Source of the DNA: Ilex aquifolium
Lineage: Eukaryota > Streptophyta > Magnoliopsida > Aquifoliales > Aquifoliaceae
NCBI GenBank assembly: GCA_951799425.1
Contig: OX637405.1
Location: forward strand, 20,743,089-20,807,088
DNA length: 64,000 bases
Direction: 5' to 3'
Part shown: positions 24,921 to 35,000 of the stretch, piece after piece
Position numbering within the stretch: the stretch's first letter is position 1
Layout: each line of letters begins with the position of its first letter
Program-made: the position numbers and the translations under genes
Notes under the pieces: model-generated
What the model was told of the DNA's origin: nothing
What the model saw: the letters and a program-made list of their open reading frames with translations, nothing else
Databases searched by the model: none

Positions 24921-24933
24921 CTAGAAATTGCCC

Positions 24934-24947
24934 ATGCCTGAAAGCAT
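24934..24947 (-). other. Helitron D 3' terminal hairpin
   Basis: ATGCCTGAAAGCAT on the + strand, a short stem-loop nine bases from the CTAG terminus. Confidence 0.75.
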
Positions 24948-25404
24948 TATGTAACTTAAAATAAAAAAAACATTAGTCCAAGTCTCATCCAATTTAGTGT
25001 ATATTAGTTAACGGTCATCTGACGAGAAATGCAATATGAGATCCAAGAGTAACCTATTCACCTTAGTTTTGTTGTTTCTTACCATTCTTTATCACAAATT
25101 TACCACCTATAGAACACTCGGGTCAAAATAATTGGTGTAACAAACAAAAATCCGATAGCTGATATGAGCAAACATTATTTTAAAAAAAAAATTGACAAAA
25201 CTTCCTTTAAAAACATGATCCCTAAGCAATATTAACTAGTATGTACAACTTATATAATCAAACATTTATGTAAATAAATACTACTTTGCATAATCTCATC
25301 ACATCACGTTAGTACCACTATTTATCAACCACTACAATATGATAATTCAAAGCAACTAAATATGAACCCCAATGGAGCATAAACCTTAATAAATAAAAAA
25401 GCTC

Positions 25405-25418
25405 GTGCCTGAAGGCAC
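25405..25418 (-). other. Second Helitron-like hairpin, internal
   Basis: GTGCCTGAAGGCAC is a perfect five-pair stem whose sequence parallels the terminal hairpin at 24934-24947. It lies about 470 bp inside. It may be a former 3' end that was read through. Confidence 0.5.
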
Positions 25419-26352
25419 TTTGTTAAATAAAACTCACCAATTAAATTGACTTGATCCGAAATGTGTACACCCAAGTGCAGGCGGTCAAGTTGTAGTAATA
25501 ATCTGGTTTGAGTCCAGAGTCGAATCCTCAGGGAACTATGGTTGGTGTTCTTTGAAGTAAATAGTGAGAAAGACTTGTAATTGGAAATATTATGATTTTG
25601 AAGTTGTGGGAAGTTTTGGATAGAATGTAAGATTCTTTCCAATGGGTATTTTGCTAGACAAAATATAAGATGATTAAATGTAACAAACACTCTTTGGTTC
25701 GGGAATCAGAATATGTAGTTGATTGTCCGGTGCATTATGTTTGTGCTTTATAACTCAATTAACTCCCGTGTCAACGGCAAATTAATCGGAAGATAGGAAT
25801 GAAGTGCAATAATTGTGGACATTGAAAGTTTGTCATGAAGAGTTAGTTAGGGTACTTGCCTTGAATCAATGGATCTTTCCATGTAGGAGTCATCCATTTA
25901 TCATAGAAAGATCCGTTGATTATACAAAGTACCTTTACTTTGCTAGGTGCATTCAATCACCCAAAAATCAAGTGGAGTATAGAACATTTAAGCATAAAGG
26001 TGATACACAAACATAATGTCTGGATTAATCTTTTACATATCTATCATCCCTTCCCAAAGAGTGAATGAGGACTACTCACCCTTCATAGCTATGGTAAAGC
26101 TAGAATGATGAATGATACTCATCCCCAAAAGGTGTTACAAAGTAAAATGCTCAAGCACTAGAAGTGAAATGCTTTAAAGTAAAATAGCTAAACAAGGAGC
26201 CGATCTTCGACAAAGAATGAGTGAATCACGTTCCACCCTTCACGGCTTTGGTAAAGCTCTAGAAAAGTGGAAGAGTTTCACTCTTATAAGGGGAAGAAGG
26301 AAGCTCCAACAATGGAAGTAAAAGAAAACAATACTTAAATTAAAAGAAAGCA

Positions 26353-26625
26353 ATAAATACTTGGTGTTTAATCCACAACCAAGAGATGATAATACATAAA
26401 AGAAAACAACAACTTCTTGGTGTTTAATCCACAACCAAGATATAATAAAAACATAAAAGAAAACAATAACTTCTTGGTGTTTAATTCACAACCAAGATAT
26501 AATAAAAACATAAAAGAAAACAATAACTTCTTGGTGTTTAATTCACAACCAAGATCTAATAAAAAGAAAACAACAACTTCTTGCTGTTTAATTCACAACC
26601 AAGATCTAATAAAAAGAAAACAACA
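26353..26625. repeat. LTR E array 1: CTTGGT...ACCAAG units
   Basis: Six tandem units of about 42-58 bp, each with CTTGGTGTTTAATTCACAAC followed by CAAG, so each unit can form a stem CTTGGT/ACCAAG. One unit is mutated (CTTGCTG at 26580). The identical array is in the other LTR at 38643-38915. Confidence 0.85.
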
Positions 26626-26789
26626 ACTCAAGAAAGTAAATAAAGCAATAATACTTGAAAGATGATTCAAGAAAAAGATTCAAGACCTTTGGAGTGTTTT
26701 CCACTAGGAAGAAATGTTCTTTACAAGAAAAATGAAACAAGAGAAGGATGCCCATTACAAGCCCCCAAGGGGGGTATTTATAGGCATCC

Positions 26790-26997
26790 AAATTACAAAT
26801 ATCCTAAAAGATATTTATCCTAAAATATATTTAATTACAAATATCCTAAAAGATATTTATCCTAAAAGATATTTAATTACAAATATCCTAAAAGATATTT
26901 ATCCTAAAAGATATTTAATTACAAATATCCTAAAAGATATTTATCCTAAAAGATATTTAATTACAAATATCCTAAAAGATATTTAATTACAAATATC
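26790..26997. repeat. LTR E array 2: AAATATCC...GATATTT units
   Basis: Tandem units built on AAATATCCTAAAAGATATTT, each a perfect stem AAATATC/GATATTT with a six-base loop, separated by AATTAC or short links. Copied at 39080-39287. Confidence 0.88.
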
Positions 26998-27262
26998 AAG
27001 AAGATCTTGATTTACACTTTGATCTCCCTTTGTTTTGAGCTTTAATAATTTACACCCTATACTTTGATAAGTTGCTCTCCATGCTTTGATAATTGGCTCC
27101 CGTCGTTTTGACGCATAAAAACCTGAAAAGAACAACATTCAATGCATTATCCTTAATTCACACATTAACCCTAATTAGATTTATTTTGACTAGTTTAACT
27201 TTATTTAATTACACAATTGACCTTTTAATTTAATTACATTTTGCATTAATTAGGGTTAATCA

Positions 27263-27285
27263 CACCCCCCAACCTAAACATTACT
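27263..27285 (-). other. Element E 3' polypurine tract
   Basis: On the minus strand GTTTAGGTTGGGGGGTG directly before the 3' LTR. Two similar purine motifs occur internally (30661-30697 and 31591-31627). Confidence 0.75.
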
Positions 27286-28762
27286 AGTCCCTAGTAATAA
27301 ATAACAGCATAACAAAATCACTTTCGTAGATAACACGATTGCATTTAGCATATACAATAAGCCGTTAAACCCCTAGGTGATTCCTAGTGGACGAGTTTTG
27401 TCTCGTGAAGGTTTTCAGTGAAGCTACCTACAAACTCCATTTGAAAAAAAATGTGTATATGCATTAGCACCATGATAGCTGAGACGCCGAATTTTTTTTT
27501 TTTTTTTTTTTAGCAAAATAAAACACTTCTCTGTCATTGGTACGTAATATATGCAAAAATAAACACTTGTTATATTGGTATTTGAAATTCCCTATGTAGT
27601 AAGAATGATCATTCTAGCAACAAGAATTGTTATATAACAAACACTCCACTTTACTACCTTCCATGGATAGCTTCGATTTCACAAACCTCTCGTAGAATGC
27701 TCTCAGCAAAAATTCACTCCGATTATAGTGACTTGTCTCTCACGGGGCATGTGATCAGAAGGTGGCCAATCGAAAAATCACATGCACAATTAGGAAGGAA
27801 GTGAAGTTTACGGAAACAAACTAATCATGTTTGGCATAATCTCATGAAAGAATATTGATGCAATTTAAAGAAATACTATTTACCATACCCCAATTTTGAT
27901 TAACAACACACACATGTAACAGACTTGAGATCAATTAGGGCTTTTCATAGGTTGTAGCGTGGCCAGAGGTCAGTGGCTAATGAAATGACGTCAGAGGTTT
28001 TCAAAAGCTATCTTTTCATTCTGTAATGTAGCACACTTCTTTCTAGCTTTTCGACATTTTGCCCAGAAATGATTTTTTTTTTTTTTTTTTTTTTCATTTG
28101 TTCCCATTGATTCTCCTTATCATCGAAAAGTAATCTCCACAGTTTTCCCATTTCTTTGCATTTCTGTGTCATATTGATTAATAAGAGTGTGCAAGAAAAT
28201 TAGATAGCAATGGTGTGTCCAGTATGTTTTCTTGTGGCTTGGTAAATATTTGGGTTTATCAAAGAAGAAATCATACATTGAGGGCTCAAACATGGCTGAC
28301 TAGGGAAATAATTTTGCAGAAAAAATGGCTAAGGCTCAATATCAAATCAAAGATGGCCTAAAATCCTTTCTCAAGTATGTGAACATGTATGTGTCGTATG
28401 AACAGATTTCTTGGGGATATGTCAACAGATTACCTTAGTTGCGTCAATCAAAGCAAATTTAATGAGATTATTCAAAAATAGAGAATGAAAGACCTTACTT
28501 GAATAAATGTTAATTATCTCTCAAAAGTATGGTAAGGCTCAAAACTTACCATGGTATTCTTTATCATCTCTACTGGTAATGTCAGGTTTTTCATGGAATG
28601 TCGGTTATATACCGATTCTATTTTTGAGTCTGGTCATTCTGTACCTTAAGAATAACAAATAGCAATATACATTTGACATTTAAGCATAGAGAAAATACCA
28701 TTTTTCAAAGAAGTGAGTTTTTTTTTTTTTAAAAAAGAAGAAATAAAATTCAAAATTATAAA
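27286..28762 (-). other. Element E 3' untranslated region
   Basis: AT-rich, no coding frame over 60 codons. Long T runs on the + strand at about 27489-27512 and 28073-28094. Confidence 0.6.
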
Positions 28763-29025
28763 CATACTCATTTATCTATGAAAATTGAAAGAAGACTAGA
28801 TGCACCAATTAAACTTGAAAAACTATGACGTCTCAGGATAAGTCCCTACCCACACTACAGGTTGGCATTTTAGGACATTCCTTACTCAGCCCACATACTC
28901 ATTTATCTATGAAAATTGAAAGAAGATAAAATGCACAAATTGAACTTGGAAATTTATGGCGTCTCAGGATCAAATCCCTACCTACACTGTTAGTTGGTAG
29001 TTCGGGACGTTCCTTACTCGGCCCA
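28763..29025 (-). repeat. Two 131-bp tandem units holding decayed pieces of the zinc-finger gene
   Basis: The units start at 28763 and 28894 with CATACTCATTTATCTATGAA. Each contains ATGRCGTCTCAGGAT and CCTTACTCRGCCCA. These match the stretch encoding GLSKDYPDTP in the two intact zinc-finger genes (29231-29263 and 31062-31094), separated here by about 35 bases. I read them as 3' fragments of earlier copies of the cassette. Confidence 0.55.
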
Positions 29026-29139
29026 TATTTTTATTTCAACAACCAGACTTTGTACAAAAATATTTTACAAAAGAGTTCAGACCCTTAACCTTCATTCCAA
29101 AACATATTTTTCCACAGCTTTGTCTTTAATAGTCAAAAT

Positions 29140-29565
29140 CTAATCCGAGTCATTGCTTGGATCTATGTCATTATCAGTGACCCTTCCAACTTCTTGTCGC
29201 ACATAACTTGTAAGTCCTGGACTGGCATAAGATGGCGTGTCAGGATAATCCTTACTTAGCCCATACACTATCCAGTTTAATCGATCGGTTGCACGACCCG
29301 AAATTGGTTCAGAACACTGATTATGTTTTTTCATATGAAATATCCTGCCACAATGGTAACAAGCACCCAGTCGTTTGGAACGACGATGTTTAGCAAAATT
29401 GCTTCTGCCACACAATGGTTGTTGTTGTTTCTCTCGGATCTCAATTTTTCTCACATCCCTTGCTTTTCTCATTATCACAGCATGCACATCAGATGGGAAA
29501 ATGCGTAGAACTCCTAGACTAAACCAAAAAAGTTTAGGATCCATGCTTGCTAAGACTAAATACAT
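29140..29565 (-). CDS. Accessory zinc-finger protein, copy 2 (virus CRP-like), 141 aa
   Basis: The frame starts MYLVLASMDPKLFWFSLG; M8 is a second possible start that aligns with copy 1. Seen: a conserved N-terminal block, a basic region at residues 53-65 (RSNFAKHRRSKRL), then C69-x2-C72-x4-H77-x6-C84, the motif ISGRATDRLNWI, and an acidic tail. It matches copy 1 without gaps through residue 130, with about 90 identities by hand count. The layout (basic patch, then a CxxC finger, then an IS..WI..G-type block) resembles the small cysteine-rich nucleic-acid-binding proteins at the 3' end of carlavirus-type genomes, some of which suppress RNA silencing. This similarity is judged by eye. An independent CCHC finger is the alternative. 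Confidence 0.7.
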   Translation of the reverse strand: MYLVLASMDPKLFWFSLGVLRIFPSDVHAVIMRKARDVRKIEIREKQQQPLCGRSNFAKHRRSKRLGACYHCGRIFHMKKHNQCSEPISGRATDRLNWIVYGLSKDYPDTPSYASPGLTSYVRQEVGRVTDNDIDPSNDSD

Positions 29566-30101
29566 TCTATCTGGTTCTTTAACGTCTGCCAGTCACAAAG
29601 ACAGTTGAAGCTGCATCCGATGTGATCATGAAATACAGGTACAAATACTAAAAAAACGCGATCCAGAAAAAATAAAAATTTTTTTTTTTTTTTTTTTTCA
29701 GATCTAAAACTAAAATTACAAATACGAAACTAGAGAAAGTATATCAAAATACAAGCGGAAGGAAGAAGATTTAGGATGAAACAAACAAATTAACGAAGAA
29801 GGAATAAACCCAGAATACATAGGATTGAGGAGGATTATTTGGCAAATTATCAGATCTTACTGTAACAGCAATTACAACATAGTCATTGGAGGGCATAGCA
29901 AATTCACAAGGAATCTTATAAAGACAAATAGCCATGAGAATCACAAGCTGTAGATATCAAATTTCAAATATATATATAAATGAAATTACAAACAAGCAAT
30001 ACTTACAACACTAGCACTAGTGGGCTAGTGGAGATAAGGTTGTAAGGTACAGATCTGTTCATCTGCCGAAACCTACAAACAAAATACAACAATTACTCAA
30101 C
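29566..30101 (-). other. Spacer between membrane protein 2 and zinc-finger gene 2
   Basis: Non-coding. An acceptor-like TTTGTTTGTAG/G (minus strand, near 30073) precedes a block CAGATGAACAGATCT that is similar to one in the first cassette near 31680, so a leader intron is possible. A T run lies at about 29678-29698. Confidence 0.45.
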
Positions 30102-30233
30102 TCAAGGAATATCTGGGTTTCTCTGGAAACTCCTCATCCTAAGTGTGAGAACACAAAGAGCACCCAGGTACACATACAAACATATAAGACAAATTATTAA
30201 ACAAAAGACTGGATCGTCGGCGTATATGGTCAT
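30102..30233 (-). CDS. Small membrane protein, copy 2 (43 aa)
   Basis: Reads MTIYADDPVFCLIICLICLY, then a continuing hydrophobic stretch to about residue 31, then LRMRSFQRNPDIP and a stop. One transmembrane segment is clear. It aligns with the 48-residue frame of cassette 1: M-x4-D-D-P, hydrophobic helix, R/K-containing turn, N-P-D-x-P at the end. Conservation of both ends and the matching distance (about 150 bases) from a TATA-like box argue that it is a real gene. Function unknown. Single-span miniproteins of this size occur in plant-virus movement gene blocks, but I see no specific signature. Confidence 0.55.
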   Translation of the reverse strand: MTIYADDPVFCLIICLICLYVYLGALCVLTLRMRSFQRNPDIP

Positions 30234-30383
30234 GGATTTACAGGGGGTGAGTTGTTTTTACAGAGAACAGAAAGAACGACGACGAAGAAGAAGAGAAGAA
30301 AAAGAAAGAGAAGAAGAGAAGGGAAAGAGAAAAGGGGGAACCAACACCGGTGATGGTGGAAGAAAAAGAAAAAGGTGGAAGGC

Positions 30384-30393
30384 CTAATAAAGG
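30384..30393 (-). promoter_or_regulatory. TATA-like box, cassette 2
   Basis: The minus strand reads GCCTTTATTAGGCC, the counterpart of the stronger GCCTTTATAAGGC of cassette 1, followed by a long pyrimidine-rich leader. Confidence 0.45.
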
Positions 30394-30660
30394 CATTCCT
30401 CAGATTTTTTTTTTTTTTTTTTTTTAAAAAAAAAATGTCGGCAGGAGTTGGCATAAGAAAAGAAAAAGAAGAAGAAAAAGAAGAAGAAAAAGAATGGGAG
30501 GCCCCCCCCCCCTTTTTACTTTCGGCAGTGTCGACATACGCAAATCATGGCAGCAGGCACAATAATGGTGCAGGCTTGAAATTTTTTTTTTTTTTTTTTA
30601 ATGGTGCGCAGTGTCGGCAGAGTGGATATCCATGCAGAATATTCCCACAAATAATGCAAC

Positions 30661-30697
30661 CTCACCCCCTAACTTGGTTCATGCATTGTCCTCAATG
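30661..30697 (-). other. Internal purine motif 2 of element E
   Basis: Minus strand ACATTGAGGACAATG, then AAGTTAGGGGGTGAG. Resembles the GGGGACAATG...GGTTGGGGGG motif at 31591-31627 and the true 3' tract. Confidence 0.5.
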
Positions 30698-30965
30698 TAA
30701 CAAAAAGATATGATAATTAATGACGCACAATAAAAAAAAAAAATGAGTAGGGTAAGAGAACACCTTGCCCTTGAGCTTTGACCTGGCACCGATATCTGAA
30801 AATAGGAACAACAAAACTATACAACAAAAGAAAGTGACATGCATTAAAAATAACAGAGTTTGTACAGAACATAAAAAAATAACATAAAATTAAATAAAAT
30901 AAAATTTTTTACAGACTCGGACCTTCAGCTTTCATTCCCAACCTCAGTACACTTTTCCACAGAGG

Positions 30966-31397
30966 TCAATCCGATTCCCCCTCCGTATCTGTGTAAAATG
31001 GACAACCAGTAACTCTCCCAACTTCCTCTCTCACAAATCGGTTAAGCACAGTACCGGAATAGCATGGCGTATCAGGGTAATCCTTACTCAGCCCATGTTT
31101 TATCCAGTTTAATCGATCGGTTGCGCGACCGGAAATTAGTTCAGAACATTTGTTGTATCTTTTCTCATGAAAGTATCTGCCACACTGTTTACAGGCACCA
31201 AGTCGTGTAGCACGACGACGTTTAGAATAACTGCTTCGGCCACAGAGGGGTTTCGCTTGTTTTTCTTTGATTTCAGTCTTCCTTACTAATCTTGCTTTTC
31301 TCATGATCATGGTATGTACATCAGATGGAAAAGTACGTAGGACTCCTAGACTAAACCAAAAAAGATTTACATCCATGATTGCTACTCTATGACCCAT
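30966..31397 (-). CDS. Accessory zinc-finger protein, copy 1 (virus CRP-like), 143 aa
   Basis: Starts MGHRVAIMDVNLFWFSLG; M8 is a possible alternative start. Basic patch at residues 58-66 (SKRRRATRL), zinc-binding pattern C69-x2-C72-x4-H77-x6-C84, then ISGRATDRLNWI and GLSKDYPDTP, and an acidic C-terminus. Nearly all substitutions relative to copy 2 fall outside these motifs, as expected if both copies were kept for function. The spacing H-x6-C differs from the CCHC knuckle of the element's own Gag (H-x4-C), so it is not a simple Gag duplicate. The best family guess is the carlavirus-type cysteine-rich protein, expected in nucleus or cytoplasm and binding nucleic acid. Inference from pattern only. 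Confidence 0.72.
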   Translation of the reverse strand: MGHRVAIMDVNLFWFSLGVLRTFPSDVHTMIMRKARLVRKTEIKEKQAKPLCGRSSYSKRRRATRLGACKQCGRYFHEKRYNKCSELISGRATDRLNWIKHGLSKDYPDTPCYSGTVLNRFVREEVGRVTGCPFYTDTEGESD

Positions 31398-31590
31398 TAT
31401 CTGGTTCTTTTACGTCTTCCAGTCACAAAGACGATCAAAACTGACTCACAGATATTATCATTAATACAAGGTACATAATCTGAACAGATACAACAATAAA
31501 AACAAAAAAAATTTACAGAAAATTTTACGGGTTCAACCTGCGCAGATCAACTACTGTAAACTGCAGATCAACTACTGTAAACTGTAGATC

Positions 31591-31627
31591 TCACCCCCCA
31601 ACCTAGACTGAACATTGTCCCCAATGT
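31591..31627 (-). other. Internal purine motif 1 of element E
   Basis: Minus strand ACATTGGGGACAATG, then AGGTTGGGGGGTGAG. Comparable motifs lie downstream of integrase in other Athila elements. It could be an extra plus-strand primer or an RNA signal. Confidence 0.5.
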
Positions 31628-31717
31628 TTCGATTTTTTCGGTTTGTAGAGCTTGAATACGCAGTTAACTGTGGAGATCTGTTCAATCGCCGATGACCTAT
31701 ACCAAAAAAAACAGAGA

Positions 31718-31864
31718 TTAAGCATCTTTGGGGTGGTCTGGGTTTTCATTGGGACAAAAACCCTTGATCATCAGTGCGGCCCGAAGAAGAACAGCCATAA
31801 GTAAATAATACAAACAAATGTAGATCATGAGAAGGAGGATAGGGTCATCGAAAAATGCAGACAT
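31718..31864 (-). CDS. Small membrane protein, copy 1 (48 aa)
   Basis: MSAFFDDPILLLMIYICLYY, a hydrophobic helix through about residue 33, then KGFCPNENPDHPKDA. The frame is open further upstream through the pyrimidine-rich leader, but the ATG at 31864 is chosen because it aligns with copy 2 (shared D-D-P at residues 6-8 and N-P-D-x-P near the end). One membrane span, with short acidic N-terminus and polar C-terminus. It lies about 150 bases downstream of the TATA-like box at 32012-32020 and upstream of the zinc-finger gene. No known family recognised. Confidence 0.55.
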   Translation of the reverse strand: MSAFFDDPILLLMIYICLYYLLMAVLLRAALMIKGFCPNENPDHPKDA

Positions 31865-32011
31865 GGTACTGTTATGGGTTGGATCGTGGTACAGAAGACC
31901 AGATGCAGTGGAGAAGAAGAAGAAAAGAGAAGAAAAAGAAGAAGAAAAAGAAAAGAAAAGAGTAAAGGCGGTGGGGAAAAGAAAAAGGAAAAAAAAAAAA
32001 AACGATGGGAG

Positions 32012-32020
32012 CCTTATAAA
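32012..32020 (-). promoter_or_regulatory. TATA-like box overlapping the pol stop codon
   Basis: The minus strand reads CTGCCTTTATAAGGC. The TAA that ends the gag-pol frame (32014-32016) is part of the TATA box. A TC-rich leader of about 150 bases, typical of plant core promoters and 5' leaders, follows before the membrane-protein ATG. Suggests a separate internal transcript for the accessory genes. Confidence 0.5.
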
Positions 32021-35000
32021 GGCAGTCCATCGTGTCGGGTGTCTGATTGACCCGACCCTTTTTTGTGTCGGCAAGCGTAATCTCCGGAGTGATTTCCGGA
32101 GATACTTTCTGGATCCATAAAAAAAATGGTCTCCACATTTTGGACAAAATTCTCCACAAAGGGTTTTAATCGCTGACCATTGACGGTAAAAATGTTACCG
32201 TTTGATGGGTTCTCCACTTCCACTGCCCCATGTTCAAATACCTTTTTAACAATGTATGGTCCAGTCCATCTTGATTTCAACTTACCAGGAAATAGGCGAA
32301 GTCTCGAATTGAAAAGTAGAACCTTTTGATCAGGTTCAAAAGATTTTCGCACTATGTTCTTGTCATGAAAAATTTTCATCCTGGTTTTTGCAATCTTAGC
32401 ATTTTCAGATGCTTCATTTCTCAATTCCTCCAATTCATTAATCTGAAGCTTCCGTGACAGTCCAGCCTTGTCTAAGTCAAAATTCATTGCTTTAATAGCC
32501 CAGTATGCCCTATGTTCCAATTCCACAGGCAAGTGACATGGCTTTCCATAGACTAATCGATAGGGAGACATGCCCAAAATTGTTTTAAAAGCAGTTCGGT
32601 ATGCCCAGAGCGCATCAGTTAGTCTTAATGACCAATCTTTGCGATCTGGGTTCACCGTTTTTTCCAAAATTAATTTGATCTCCCGATTAGCTAACTCAGC
32701 TTGTCCACTGGTCTGTGGATGATAAGGGGTTGCAATTTTGTGAAAAATCAAGTATTTTTTCATTAAATTCCAGAAGGGACGATTGCAAAAATGAGAACCC
32801 CCATCACTTATAATGGATTTTGGAATTCCAAACCGAGATAAAATATTTTCTTTTAAAAACTTGATCACTGTTTGATGATCATTATTTCGGCATGGAATTG
32901 CTTCAACCCATTTGGATACATAGTCTACGGCTACTAAAATGTATAGATAGCCAAAGGAGGGGGGAAATGGTCCCATAAAATCGATACCCCAACAGTCAAA
33001 AATTTCGATTACCAAAATTGGGTTTAAGGGCATCATGTTTCTTTTTGAAATGTTTCCCAACCTTTGACATCTATCGCAAGTTACGCAAAAAGCATGGACA
33101 TCTTTGAAAAGTGTGGGCCAGTAAAATCCACACTGCAAGATTTTTGCAGCGGTTTTTCGAGATGAAAAATGACCACCACATGCTTCTGAATGACAAAATG
33201 TTATTACCTGTCTACTTTCCTGAGCGGGGATGCAACGTCTTATGATCTGATCCTTACAGTACTTGAATACGTAGGGATCTTCCCAAAAGAAATTGCGGAC
33301 CTCCCTCAGAAACTTCTTTTTGTCCATGGGAGTGAAAAATGGAGGAAGTGTTCCGGTAGCAAGGAAATTAGCAATATCAGCATACCATGGGGTCTCATCA
33401 ATCCTGAATAGTTGTTCATCGGGGAATTTTTCATTGATTGGCAGTCCATCCTCATGAAATTCATAAGTTAATCTCGACAGATGATCTGCCACCACATTTT
33501 CCACACCCTTTTTGTCCTTAATGACTAAATCAAATTCTTGGAGCAAGAGGATCCATCTCAAGAGCCTTGGTTTGGCATCTTTTTTTGTAAGCAAAAATTT
33601 CAGTGCTGCATGGTCAGTAAATACAGTAACAGAAGAACCAACAAGATAAGATCGAAATTTTTCCAATGCAAATACTACAGCAAGTAATTCCTTTTCAGTT
33701 GTTGAGTAATTCATTTGGGCATCATTTAAAGTTTTACTTGCATAGTAAATCACATGTGGCTTCTTATCTTTTCTTTGTCCCAAAACAGCACCTACAGCAT
33801 AGTCACTAGCATCACACATCAATTCAAAGGGTAGAGTCCAGTCAGGAGGTTGCATTATTGGGGCAGAAATTAACATGCCTTTGAGTTTGTCAAAGGATTT
33901 TTGGCACGCTTCATTCCAGTCAAAAATGACATCCTGACTCAAAAGATGACACATAGGTTTTGCTATGGTGCTGAAGTCTTTTATGAACCTTCTGTAGAAT
34001 CCTGCATGACCTAAGAATGATCGAACATCCTTCACAACCCTAGGAGCAGGAAGATTCCTTATCAAATCAATTTTTGCTTTATCAACTTTCATGCCTTCAG
34101 ACGACACAATGTGACCCAAGACAATGCCTTGATTCACCATGAAATGACATTTCTCCCAGTTAAGCACCAGATTTGCCTCTTTGCATCTCATCAAAACTTT
34201 TTCTAGGTTAACTAGACACAAATCAAATGAGTCACCATATACCGAGAAATCATCCATGAAGATTTCCAAAATTTTTTCGACCATGTCACTGAACAAGCTC
34301 AGCATACATCTTTGAAATGTTGCAGGAGCGTTACAAAGTCCGAATGACATCCTTTTGAATGCAAAAGTGCCAAATGGACATGTGAATGTGGTCTTTTCTT
34401 GGTCATTCAGAGCTATCTCAATTTGATTGTATCCGGAATACCCATCCAGGAAACAGTAAAATTCATGGCCTGCTATTCTCTCGAGGACTTGGTCAAGGAA
34501 GGGAAGAGGAAAATGGTCTTTTCTAGTCACCAGATTGAGTTTTCGATAGTCAATGCACATTCGCCATCCTGTGACGACTCGTGTTGGCACGAGTTCATTT
34601 GCATCATTTTTGACTATTGTGACTCCAGATTTCTTTGGTACAACTTGGGTTGGACTAACCCATTTGCTATCGGAGATAGGAAAAATTATCCCTGCATCCA
34701 GGAGTTTGAGCACTTCCAGTCTCACAACCTCTTTCATGTGAGGATTCGATCGTCGCTGCATTTGACGAGAGGGTTTTGAGTCCTCTTCAAGGTATATGGC
34801 ATGATTACAAATTAACGGGCTTATACCTTTCAAATCAGCGATGGTCCACCCAATGGTGCTTTTATGACTTTTAAGAACTTCAATTAATTGAGCTTCTTGC
34901 AAGTCTGTGATTTTTGAAGAAATTACCACTGGGTAAGATTTATCCTCACCTAAACATGCATACTTGAGATCAGATGGGAGCGGTTTCAGTTCAGGCTTTG

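Larger units (their letters stand above)
25447..27262 (-). repeat. Element E 3' LTR
   Basis: On the minus strand TGATTAACCC...GGATCAAGTCA. Contains two inverted-repeat arrays (26353-26625 and 26790-26997). Confidence 0.95.

Noticed and set aside
26353-26625. CRISPR-like regularly spaced repeats in LTR E
   Set aside because: The units are plain tandem repeats in a plant LTR, present identically in both LTRs, with no unique spacers.
30145-30713. Lysine/glutamate- and arginine-rich + strand frames at 30145-30713 and 31827-32120
   Set aside because: They are the antisense of the pyrimidine-rich leaders of the E cassettes; composition alone keeps them open.
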